DNA of 64,000 bases from NCBI RefSeq assembly GCF_947179165.1, contig NC_077245.1, positions 511,001 to 575,000 on the forward strand, given 5' to 3'. The stretch comes from Solanum dulcamara (taxonomy: Eukaryota > Streptophyta > Magnoliopsida > Solanales > Solanaceae). The translations under genes were made by a program, and so were the position numbers. Below, piece after piece: positions 12,251 through 23,210 of this stretch; the first letter of the stretch is position 1, and each line of letters starts with the position of its first letter. The notes beneath the pieces are model-generated. The model did not search any database and was not told where the DNA came from. It saw nothing but the letters and a program-made list of their open reading frames with translations.

Positions 12251-12387
12251 GTATGGAAGAGTTGCTTCGGCCTGCAGGAATGGATAACCAGCAGGAGGAC
12301 TCTATAAACACACTGAAAATAAGTTTGGATTTCAACTCTTTTGCCTCTATTGTTTTTCCTTTTTACCTACTAGTACCATACAAGGTT

Positions 12388-12474
12388 CCTTTGTTCACTT
12401 TGTACATGAGACTTTTTATTACTCCCCTCCGTTAAACTTTTTGTTCACTTTGTACATAGACTTTTTATTACTCC
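12388..12474. repeat. ~50 bp imperfect tandem duplication
   Basis: The stretch TTTGTTCACTTTGTACAT, followed by AGACTTTTTATTACTCC, occurs twice, at about 12388-12425 and 12438-12474. The second copy runs into the start of the MITE at 12471. Confidence 0.7.
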
Positions 12475-12767
12475 TCTTTGTTCACTTTTATTTGCTTCAC
12501 CTGAATTAATTTAACTAATTTTTTTGTGTTAAATTAAACTAAATAATTTAATATTATACCCTCCCCAGACCCCATGTTGTGGAATTTCACTGGGTTGTTG
12601 TTGTTGTTGTTGTTGTAATTTAATATTATTAATTTAAATGTCTGAAAACTATACAAAGAATATTATAAGTCGTGATCCTTTTTTATATTAATGTGATAAA
12701 AAATATATTTTAAAATATTAATCAAAATTCATGCAATTTGACTCTCGATAAACAAAACATAAGAGAG
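12471..12767. mobile_element. Stowaway-like MITE interrupted by a SINE
   Basis: The element starts CTCCTCTTTGTTCACTTTTA after a TA and ends at GAGAG before a TA. Its interior (AAACTATACAAAGAATATTA, then AAAATATTAATCAAAATTCA and TTTGACTCTC) matches the copy at 46141-46393, so both belong to one family. A 58 bp TS SINE has inserted at 12558. Confidence 0.6.
12558..12615 (+). mobile_element. 5'-truncated TS SINE with perfect 14 bp target duplication
   Basis: Only the SINE 3' end is present, from ACCCTCCCCAGACCCCATGT to a (GTT)n tail. It is flanked by identical copies of TAATTTAATATTAT at 12544-12557 and 12616-12629. Perfect duplications mark a relatively young, 5'-truncated retroposition event using LINE machinery. 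Confidence 0.92.
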
Positions 12768-12776
12768 TATTTAATA

Positions 12777-12905
12777 CTCCCTCCGTGTGTTTAATCTTTT
12801 AAATCTTAGAATGTTGAAATTGAAAAACTTATCAAATATAAAAAGAAACTCTTTTTGAATAGACCAAAAAAGAGAATTAAGACACTTAAATTATGACGGA
12901 GGAAG
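12777..12905. mobile_element. Stowaway MITE (129 bp)
   Basis: Begins CTCCCTCCGTGTG and ends GACGGAGGAAG, which are inverted termini, with TA on both sides (12775-12776 and 12906-12907) as the Tc1/mariner-type target duplication. It has no coding capacity. Confidence 0.8.
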
Positions 12906-13197
12906 TATATATTGTCATTTCACTAAATTATTATAAATAAGACACTTAAATTTGTTTTTGCAAATTTTGGTAAAAAACTCATAGGTATCAAAAATAAGCG
13001 CGGGCACACCCCTTGCAAAAGTTCCACTCTTTAAAGAAACAACAAAGAGGGTTTTAAATTGAGAAAACTACTATTATTACCAGAAGTTTGATATTAGAAC
13101 ATTCAATTAGCTTACTATTAAAGTTGTACTAAGAGAACTAAAAACTTAGTTATCTTTGATCCCAATTACACTAGAGAAACATAAACATAACTACTCA

Positions 13198-13219
13198 ATA
13201 TATATATATATATATATAT
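13198..13219. repeat. (TA)n microsatellite
   Basis: A short pure TA run, read directly, between the MITE cluster and the 3' end of OST1. Confidence 0.85.
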
Positions 13220-13415
13220 GAAAAACAGTTGTCTGCAGCACTCATTTAATTGTCAACCAAGTAGCTTCTGCAGCAGGACAAGGCCAAATGGCCGCGGCCA
13301 AGAACCTAGAATGCTACAACTACAATCTCAAATTGAACCCTAATTCTGTTGTTCACCTCACAACAAAAATTTGACCCTGCATTGGATTAATGGATCAAAG
13401 TTGTCTGCACTGAAA

Positions 13416-16400
13416 TTAAATCTCATCAATTATTTCCAGAAGTTCATCAACTTCCTGTCTCAAGGCTGTAATTCTTTGCTGGATTGGTGCAATACGGTTT
13501 TCAATATCCCGACCACCAGACTTCTTTTCATAACTATCTGTAACTGTGGTGTGTTTCACTATCAGCTTCTCTTGCAGCTCTTTCTCCTTTGTAACAAGAT
13601 CCTCAACCTTCATAAAACAACCGGAGAGTTTTAGCACCAACGGATTAAGTACCACAAAGTTGTCATTGTAGAATGAAATATCAAACTTGAAGTTTGCAGT
13701 GATAGAGTTCATTAGATAAGATGGGGCCAACCATCTATGGATGCTTCAACGTAGGCCAGTTTTATCAAGATGATGGGCAAATTCTTCCGCAAGAACAGAA
13801 TAGATAGACACGAACCTTGGAATATAATGAAGCAGACAGTGAAGAAGACTGCAAAAATGAGAGTAAAGGCTTCAAATCCTTCGAAAGCTCCTTCAACATA
13901 TTATCAGCTGATTTACGAGCAGCTTTGCATGCTTGCACATCACCAGTCCTTGACAGATCTCGTAATGATGCTTCAAGTTTATTGTTAATGCCCAAACAAC
14001 TGTTCATTATGCTTTGGATCTGCTGAAGAGCAGTCTGCACCTGAAAACACAGAAGGAAAAAAATTGAAGTTATTTTCTGTAATGTTGACACAAAATAATT
14101 AGTTATACTACTAGCTTACCTCATCCCACTGCAGTTTTGCAAGATAAGAAGGAGAGGACTTCGAGATTGTCAAGTCCGCATGCATATAAATGATACATGC
14201 AACGAATAAAAAGAAAAAACCAGAAATTAACATCATTGGTTCTCTCAGCAGTGACAGATTGCTGAACCTGTAATAGACCTGCCACCAAAGCTTCATCTGT
14301 CAGTACCTACGTAAAACATAAGCCAAAACAGAGAAAATAATGTGATCCAGGCCATGCAGAGAAAGTTGTACTCACAAGCTATATCACAAGCTCAAATTTT
14401 TAAAGATTGTAATTCCCAGATAGAGAATGGCCATCATTAATGAACCAGAAAGTCTTAACATAAAAAGAGCCAACACTGAGATAGAAAAAGGAGAATAATT
14501 GTTGTAATGTGTGGTACTGCCCAGCCAGTGGCTAAAAAGAGAATAACAAGAAGGAAAAGATGTGTTTTCTAAGATCAGGACAGAAACTTTCTGCATGGCA
14601 ATTGAACTCTAAACCTATAAAATGGATGTCATTAAAACCTCAGAATGGTGAGACAAGCATTAATTATTCTCAGTCCCTTAACCACAAAAAGGAAAGGAAA
14701 AGAAAGAAAGGAGACACTGACAAGATCCCAAACACATTCAACTAGCCTTGTCCCCTTTTAAAGGAGACAATCATTGTTCTTATCAGATTTCTGAAGACTT
14801 CTTTCAGGCATGAAAACCCCCAAGCAGACACCTGAACTTTCCCTCATTAAGGTAGAATAATCAAGAAGAGATCTTGATGTCATGAGGATTGGCTCAACTA
14901 AGCAGTACTGGGATTTCTTATTGACCCAAATAGAAAGAGTAAGGAATCTTAATCAACACAATTGTGCTTCTAATAACCAATTAGCCCTACCATTTAAATC
15001 AGAGTGAAAGATGTCGGGCTTAATTACATAACTTTTAACTTATACTGGTACTCTCCAACATGTTACATCATTGTGAGTAGCAATATGCCTATCAAACTGA
15101 TAGGTTACATATCATAGTCGATATTAGGTAAATGATGCAATGGGATCTTGTCTTATGCTCTGAATTCAATGAGATAAGTTGCAATACAAGTATTACAATT
15201 TCGGTTTATCACAAAAGCACAGCAGCAAGTGGTTCTTATTTGAAATTCCATCATTCTTTCTTCTGGAGAATGAAAACATTTGTCCTAAATAACTTGATCC
15301 AGTACAAATATGCACAGGGTAGCATGTGAATAAACCAGATGCAAGCAAACATATGCTGAAATGCTTGTTTTGACTGGATATGACACACCATTTAAGGCCT
15401 ACAGTCTGATATGTTAAATCTCCATTTCATAGAGGATTACACCCATGTCTGTACCCCATTGTAATTAGTTTGTTGTTGTATAATAGATCAGCAGTCAAGA
15501 TTTTGCCCGTAGATCTTGCTGTCAGTAAGATCACCACTGTAATTTTCTTTCTAGTCTCTCTTCTTCCCTTTTCTCCCCTAGATTTTTTTTTCTTTTTCGT
15601 TTTTTTTTTTGGAGGGAGGGGAGGTGAATCATCCCCCTTTAGTACCGAACTTTTTACTCTCTCATTCAACTAAAAAGTTGAATCTTAGATCCAAAAGGCT
15701 TATCTAGATGTTCTAGCTCAGGTTCGGCTCAAATTCCATCATTCAAACTTTCAGATTTGAACCAAGTCTAATCCTTATATTTGAGGCTCTGTCAAAACTG
15801 AACTATTCTATCTACGCCCGGTTAACTCATGCCCAAAATGGGCTTGGCTTAGCCAGACTCATGCAATGCTTCTCACATACAGGTCTTTCAACAGCATTGT
15901 AGATGGACTTATATACCTGGAAATATTGGTTATGCTCAGGCACAGCATTGGTCTTTTCAAGAACAACCACCGGTCTACCAATCATATCCAAATGGGAAAA
16001 TTTTGTCTGCAAATAAAACATAAAAAGTAATAGAAAGTTAGAGGAATAAAGGTTATGATACAAGAGGAACTTCAGAGGAGACCACTAAGATTTACTCATA
16101 CCTCTCTTGACTCTTTGACAGGAAAAGGGACCAAGACAGAAATATCTTTTGAACCTTCTGGAAGAATAACCTGTTCTCCACAAAACAATTGCATAGTTAT
16201 CTTGAAGAATTTTTCAAGAGAAAAAAATTACAGCATTTACATGCAATTAGCAGATATCAAACACACACAACGAGCCACAGTATCACATACAATCACACTA
16301 TACCATAAGCCCTCTTTAGCACGAATTATATCATAATCTTCTAAGGAAATCATATTTTAGGTTCTTGTGATAACAATAAATTAGATCATGAAATATATGG

Positions 16401-18612
16401 AATTAAAGCCTTTATTCAGATCTTATAGAAGTATTACCTTCACAACAAGGTTTTCAACTACCACGTCCTCCATTGGGCAACCAAAAGATATATTTAAGAA
16501 ACGTTTCCCCTCTGCACGGAACAAATAGTCCTTAAGGGGCAGCCCATAGCCGATAGTAAAAGTAGTTCTCCAGCCACCAAACATTGGATACCTAGGTTCA
16601 ATTTCTAGCAATGTCTGCAAACAAAGAGCATAGGTTAAGCTAGACACAAGCCACAATAAAGCTTCAGAAAGTATGTCTTCTAACCTTTGATGAGTCACCC
16701 CATAAATTGGATGTTGATATATTGCCAATTTCATCTCTATAATAAATGGAATGAGCTCTGGGAGGCAATTTGGCGACAAGATGTCTAAATGACGATGCAC
16801 TTCTGAGATGTGGTCGGGCCTGGTACTCTAGCCTGTGATGTTAAGAGTGGGAGACTTCCTGGTCACATATATGATATAACCAGCTTAATAATTCTTGAAC
16901 TTAATCAGAAAATATGATAGTACCTTGAAAACTCCCCACTGCTTCTGGCACCAGCATTGACAAGGTTGTAATGCTCTGTGATCTGAACATTTCCCCAATG
17001 AGAGATTTCAATCTCTCGCACCAACTCCTGGGCAACTGCGAAAGGCTTATTGCTCACGAAGTGTACTGCTATATGCGAGAATGAGAAAGGAGGAAGATTC
17101 TCATAAGGTCCATATTTAATTTCTGAACCAGAAAATTTGGTGTTCTCTAACTTAGTGTATGATTCGACTTTTGGTTCGGGTAATTTAACACTGAGAGATT
17201 GGACATTAACTGCATAAGGAGAAATATAGTAGGCACTCTCCTGGAACACAAGAAGCTGGATATCAGCTTGAGTAATTTTCTCAGGAAATGGCTGTAGTGC
17301 ATGCGTAAATGCAGTCCTGACTTCCAAATTCAGGCTCTGCCCCTTTGCCAGCTCCTTCGGTAGGGAGACAGAGTACCAAGTCAATGAAGGTGGCATGCCT
17401 TCAGGGTTAACAGTTTTAATAGGTAGGCTACTGGAAGAAGTTTTAGTTTTCCCTTTCCCTTCACTTGTTGTTGCCACTAAAAATGCTAAATCTTTTGCCT
17501 GGTGATCTCCAAATGGTAACAAAACCTCTGAAATTGGATCATTACCAGAATTTTCTATCTGAACAAACAAATAAGAAATAATACAAGCATCACTAGTTAG
17601 ATAATATCACTAAGCCATTAGATTTTGCAAATTCTCAAATACATTAACTGCTTCTCGATTAGAGTAAATAGACTATTAAACCAGTTATCTGTAGTTCGGA
17701 ATACTCAACAAACTTGTCCAAAATCTCAAAAAACGCAAGCAATAACCACTAACCTTCAAAGTTGCAGTCACACGCATTACTTGAGAGGTTAGGTCAATCT
17801 GCAATACAAGATACATGACAGCCAGAAGTAAGCATTAATGAATGGATAATTGCAATTTAGATCCAATAGTGTAATTAACAGCTCAGTTTTTCTCTTTCAA
17901 ACGACACCGAGATGTGAAATGACTGCTAATCCAAGTGACAACCATGACAATCAAAAATATTATCAAACCGTGCTGCTGTGCACCACTTAATTTTTAGAAG
18001 ATAATTACACAAAAAGGGCTGAAGATCATTGATACTCTACTGTGACCTCACATTCTATGTCTCATTCAACTTGCTCTGAGCTTGAAAATAACCACAAAGA
18101 AAAGAAAAGGAAATAGGGGATTGGCGTCAAATTACTCACTGCCAGAGCACTATAGTTATAATATTATGCAAAACAATTAAACAATAAGGTTGCAAATCCC
18201 AAAAAGAAACTCCATCTTTTGAAGAACTATCAGCTCCCTTTGATGCCAATGTAAGGGAAAGCGAAAAATAGCATATTTTTGTTGAGATTAATTGACTATA
18301 TAAACATTTGCTACTTTTTTTTTTACATACCTGCCAGCAGGTATCAGGAGGTTTACAAACAAAAACATTTAGCAAATTCTCCCAAAATACACAACCAACG
18401 ACTAGATCTTAATCATATAACCCAATTAGCCTTAACATCATAGGGAAAAGAGTAGCACATTCATACATTAACGAAGCAAACCAAATTGAAGACCAATCAG
18501 AGACGTAACGTACCTTTCGATCAAGTTTGGAGATGACTAGATCGGAAAGTGCAGGCGACCATTGAGCAAGTAAAACGAAACACGAAAACAATAAATAGAG
18601 ACGAATCGTCAT
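13416..18612 (-). CDS. OST1: Ribophorin I, oligosaccharyltransferase subunit 1
   Basis: Ten minus-strand exons: 18514-18612, 17754-17798, 16924-17558, 16685-16832, 16438-16614, 16102-16170, 15917-16006, 14120-14278, 13816-14040 and 13416-13607. Phases close to give 612 residues, close to the ~614 of Arabidopsis OST1B. A signal peptide (residues 1 to ~23) is followed by LVISKLDRK. The luminal domain includes IEPRYPMFGGWRTTFTIGYG and GRPVVVLEKTN. One membrane segment lies at about 436-456 (MMLISGFFFLFVACIIY), then a cytosolic helical tail with LEASLRDLSRTGD and the C-terminus LLEIIDEI. Ribophorin I is a non-catalytic subunit of the ER complex that transfers the lipid-linked glycan to asparagines of nascent proteins. 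No defects seen. Confidence 0.95.
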
Positions 18613-19695
18613 TTTCTGATTCTTCCTTTTTTGGTTTATGCGTTATACTACTTTGGCTATCAGATCGGAAAATTATCAAATGGAAAAGGAGACCATCGTC
18701 GGAGTTCAGCGCTACTCTATACTGATAAGTTAGACCGATCTGCCTAAAATATAAAACCCCTCCTACTAATACTTATCATCCTATTTTTACCCTATACTTA
18801 ATTTTTCATCCATTTATTGTGACTCGAAATATATCAAAAATAACTTCTCGTATGAAAAATATAAGAACAACAACAATTAATAGTTGATTTCAAGTTGGAA
18901 TAAATATGTTAGTATACTTGATGCAAATAATTTAATAAATGGATTTTGATTAATTTGATATTAAGCCAAGATAATCACATACTGACTCCGCCAAAATGAG
19001 AAAAAGGAAGTAATATAAATTACCTGAAATAGAGAAATTTTTTTTTGTAATTTATAATTGTGCAATCTATTATTATTGTGATGTAGAACAATATAAGTTG
19101 CCTCTTAGCCATTTTTTCTTGTTTATTTTGTTTGCAAATAGAAACTATATCTTGGTTTAATGAAATTTTACCTGAAAAACAAAAAGAGAGGATAAGCATT
19201 TGTATTGTTTGTTAAGTTGTTTGGTATAAAATAATTATATGAGACGGCAAAAACTATGCTTCAATCTCAAATTAGTTGAGATATGTTACCTGAATCAATC
19301 ATTTTGTAATTTAAGCTCATATCATAACATAAAAGAAAATAGCATATGAGGAAAAAAATGTTATTTTACTTTCTCATCCGACATAACATGGTTTCTCAAT
19401 GTCAAGATAGTGTAATGTCTCTCTAAAAAATGTAGTAACAAGTAACATGGGAAGTCAAAGAAGTAAAAATCTACATACAAATGAAGAAGCATGAAAAAAG
19501 AGGAAGCAAAAATCATGAGAAATGTTGACGAGAGGAGTTGACCCATGTTGGTGAGGCGCTTCCACTTTTAACCAATACGCAAAGGGTAAGTGGGAACTGC
19601 TATTGATTCCATAACGTTTGGTGTTAATGAGAGAAAACAAAACGATTACAACAATGAAAAAGAGGGATGGCAAAACATATGGCACCGTCCGGCAC
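18613..19695. other. Intergenic region between OST1 and FKBP18
   Basis: The part next to 18613 is the OST1 5' flank and probable leader. A decayed Au-type SINE lies at about 19248-19335. The open frames around 19361-19685 are AT-rich and show no family resemblance; the right part probably includes the FKBP18 3' UTR. Confidence 0.55.
19248..19335 (-). mobile_element. Degenerate Au-type SINE
   Basis: The plus strand has ACTATGCTTCAATCTCAAAT followed by TAGTTGAGATATGTTACC and AATTTAAGCTCATATCATA, which aligns block by block with the copy at 10766-10850 but with many substitutions. An old minus-strand insertion. Confidence 0.5.
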
Positions 19696-22317
19696 CTATT
19701 GCTTCCGTTCTGGTGACTTTACTTCTAATAGTTCAATATTCAGGTCGAATGTAGCCCCTGGCTGCACCATGAAAGTTGAATATTCATTAAATCTCGAAAA
19801 CAAAAAGGAGTTAAAGATAATAGAAGCACACCAATAAAATCGAATAAGATGTCTGTGCATCTTCAGCCAACAACTCCTAGTATAAGGGCTGTTTAATCTG
19901 CAAATAGCTTTGTTTTTCCCAATTTGGTGAGTGGAGCTGAAAACAACCACTCACAGGTAATAAGTACATCGATAAGTTATCTATAACGGCTATATACTAT
20001 AATTGGTCGTGTCAAGAACTTTGGTTGGACATTCTGGTTGCCCCTTGCATAACTAATTATTGTACTAAACAAGCAACAATATAATGTTGTTAAGCCTTGG
20101 AATAGATACCAGGATCACGAAGGCATTTGAGCACAAGCTACTCTCAAGATAAACTCACTTCTAACTGAATGCAATTTAACAGATACAGTGAATTCATCGA
20201 CCTTGGTTGATTGACATTTTCTTTGAAAAGAAGCAAACCACAATAATAACTTCATTAACTAGGATAACAAAGAAGGAGGAAGAAGTGAAGTTTATACCGG
20301 AATCTCATTCATTCCCCTTGAGCCATATCCAGCTTCTGGAGGAACGATCACAGTCCTCTGAACAAAAGATATCATAAGACAAGCAGCGAGTAATGAGGTA
20401 GCTGTCAGTTATGTTACACTTTGCCTAACCTTTTCAGAGATCAGAGTTTGCGCATAGAAACTATACGGAAAAAAGACGTTTTAGGCACAAATGAAATGTC
20501 ATCACACCTTTCCTCCAACTTTCATTCCTTCAGTTATTGTATACATTGCTTTTGGAGGTTTTGGGGCTGCTTGAGCAGAAAATAAGCCATTTGGATTGTC
20601 CACAAAATCACGTTTCCGCTCTTTCCCTGCAGGAGCTCCAACCTGGAACTCGTAAGGCTACTTAAGAGTAGAAAGACATATGTATCAGTAATAAATGTAA
20701 GCAAGGGAAGCAATACATGTCTATTAGTAAGATGTAAGTTCAATTATTTCATACTCATTTCTTATCAGAAGTCATCACAACAGACCTGTGAAATGATACG
20801 ATTTCCAGCCAACAGTTTAGATTCTCGACTTGAAACCGCAGTAATATTACGATATACACAGTCAAAATGTACCTACAGGAGTCAGGAGGGAAGCCAGAAA
20901 TAGATCAGTCTGAACTAGAAATCAACATGTGCGCAAATTACGAGAACGATAACCAAACCTGTACAGTGGAGCCCTTTTCAGCTACAGGACCTTTTCCTTC
21001 AAGAATATCATAGTATTTCAATCCATCAGCTGCTTTAAAAGCAATCATTAATAAAGATAATAATTATGGAGTATCCATGATATCATCAGGCTCTTTCAAT
21101 TGACAATCGGGTTATTACTTATATCAGCTACAACATTATTTCAATTTAACTTGATTGCTTTTGCAGTCCTTAAAAGATTGGTCAAAACTCAACAGCAATG
21201 CCATAAAGGATGAGAGTTGTCAAAACCAGGGTGGTGACAAATCTTATTTGGATGAGATATTAGAATTATGTTGATGTTAAATGGATCTTGGACCTACAAT
21301 TCCATAAGTAAGCTGTGAGGATTGATATCATATAAGGAGACCAAATTTCCACATCCCACTCGATGTGGGAACTCAACATCCCTTGAATGCCCAGTAGTGA
21401 CATCTAGAGATTGGACATATAAAATTCAGGCCTAACATCAGATAGACCATGAGAATTGGGAGGGGACTGGCTTTGGTACCATAATAAGATATGGATCTTG
21501 AACCTAACTCAATCCCAAAAATCAGCTCATGAGTGAGTGTTTTTCCAAACCTATATAAGGAGACCAAAGCTCCACATGTCACCCGATGTGGGAACTCAAC
21601 AACATCAAACTCAAAATGTTGACAACTTATCTTACTTGCTGTTAAGTTAAATTATTTTTTCCAGCACTACTTAGAAGCTCATCATACAACCATAAGTTAG
21701 CACCAGTGACCATATTTTGTACTCCCTCGGTTCAATTCGTTTGTCTGGTTTTGACTTGGCACCGAGTTTAAGAAACTAAATAAGACTTTTGAATCTTGTG
21801 GTCTTAAACTAAAAGATACCAAGAATGTACCACAATATCATTTAATGTTGTGGTCTCACGCATGTCACATGAAAAGTTGAAACGAAAGAGTCAACAAAAA
21901 GAAAAGCAAAGACGCATTCCTATTGAAACCAAGACAAACAAATTGAAATGACTAATGGTAAAAATTGAAACGTTTTTAGACTACCAGTAGCAGAAGTTGG
22001 AAATTGCACCCAATGGAAAGATATCTAAGATTTTATAGTACAAAAAGCTAGAAGTAATAATGAATTGGGAAGAGGGACTGACAGGTAGTTTGATAGTCTT
22101 CAAGAGGGATGTTCTTCTTATTGCGTCTCTCTCTAGCCATGGATGGTTGAGGAACCAAATTGAGGCTCAGGGGCAACACAGAGATGAGAATTACAGATCG
22201 TCTTGAAATGGGTAACTGTAAAAACACCTGCTTTAGCTGCTGCTCAGTCTGGGCATTGGAGGAATTTGAAGAATTTTTGACGATGCATGATCCTTGAATG
22301 CTCACTGTTGAAGCCAT
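19696..22317 (-). CDS. FKBP18: FKBP18-type peptidyl-prolyl isomerase, chloroplast lumen
   Basis: Six minus-strand exons: 22083-22317, 20959-21032, 20786-20872, 20508-20657, 20298-20357 and 19696-19761, giving 223 residues. The start at MASTVSIQG is preferred by comparison with Arabidopsis FKBP18; an in-frame ATG seven codons upstream (22338) is possible. The N-terminus is a bipartite targeting signal: transit peptide, then a twin-arginine motif (SRRSVILISVLPLSLNLV) and SMA as the likely lumen cleavage site. The FKBP domain follows (GSTVQVHFDC, SKLLAGNRIISQPYEF, FVDNPNGLFSAQAAPKPP, EGMKVGGKRTVIVPPEAGYG, IPPGATFDLNIELLEV). FKBPs catalyse proline cis-trans isomerisation; many lumenal members may have weak activity. 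Intron 1 (21033-22082) carries a TRIM and a MITE. Confidence 0.92.
21272..21601 (-). mobile_element. Complete TRIM retrotransposon (330 bp)
   Basis: Read on the minus strand: an LTR at 21482-21601 beginning TGTTGAGTTCCCACATCG, a primer-binding site TGGTACCAAAGCC at 21469-21481 (initiator Met-tRNA type, usually TGGTATCAGAGC), a short internal part, and a second LTR at 21272-21378 beginning with the same bases. The internal domain is only about 100 bp and codes for nothing, which defines a terminal-repeat retrotransposon in miniature. It lies antisense to nothing: it has the same orientation as FKBP18, in intron 1. No clean target duplication was found. Confidence 0.82.
21722..21952. mobile_element. 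Stowaway-like MITE
   Basis: Starts CTCCCTCGGTTCAATTCG right after a TA and ends near ACAAACAAATTGAAATGA, inverted termini shared with the GAPB intron 2 copy (42758-42880). It lies in FKBP18 intron 1. Confidence 0.65.
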
Positions 22318-22466
22318 GGCTAAAACGATTTTCAACAAATATATGAGTACTACACTAATCTGTCATTCTTGATTGGCTCTATCCAAACCGAGGCCGTTCA
22401 AGGAGTTAAGGGGCCAAAGAGTAATTTCTTGTACAACAATATCTCCTTTTCCCTTTAGCTTGAGCT

Positions 22467-22652
22467 GTTTCAATTGGTCTGTGTGGTTTGATTTGATACG
22501 GAAAATGTGAAATGTATCGACATATTATTTAATCCAAAATATGACACGAGAAAAATAGGAAGATTTGTCTAAAAAGAAAAAGACATTCTTATTTTAAATG
22601 AACTAAAATGGAAAATAAGATAAACAAAATTGAAACGCGCAGGAGAAGTAAT
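22467..22652. mobile_element. Degenerate MITE upstream of FKBP18
   Basis: The ends GTTTCAATTGGTCTGTGTGG and AGATAAACAAAATTGAAACG are inverted relative to each other and resemble the GTTTGTC-type MITEs elsewhere in the window. Sequence between them is AT-rich. It lies 150-340 bases upstream of the FKBP18 start, so it may sit in the promoter. Confidence 0.5.
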
Positions 22653-23210
22653 TTTTACATTATTAATAAACTATATAAATTAAGCATAGTGTAAAGGTAA
22701 ATGAGACCCATGGTGGTTTAACTAGGACAAATGACATATAATTTGAGCTAAAAATGCTACTTAAAAATAACTTTTTAAAATAAATCAGTCCAAAAAGACG
22801 ATTTTGAATCACTTCGGTAACGTCGGGGATTAATATGACAACATAAAGTCCAAAAAAATTAATGATTTTTCACATATATATACACAATTGAAGCTGTTAA
22901 TTATACTCCATCTGCCACTGATCATACATATTTCTCTATTTGCAATTTCATCTTAATAGCTAATAAGCCTATCGCCTAGCACAAACATCCTATCTACCTA
23001 GGGGTAAGGTCTGCAATGCCACTCTCCGTGAGAAGAAAGATATCTTGATTCCACACTCTCCAGATTATACATGTTGTGAAAGAAAGAAAGATGTAGAATC
23101 TACTCAGTTAAGTCAGAAAAAGCAAAAACTTGAGAAGACGGAAAATGGACAACTAACTGTATATCTCAAAGATAAAAACAAGTGGAGCAAATACAATACT
23201 AGTCTCGCGG
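22653..23210. other. Intergenic region between FKBP18 and the PAT gene
   Basis: No recognisable gene. The part near 23045-23210 is probably the PAT 3' UTR; a small open frame there has no family match. Confidence 0.5.
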
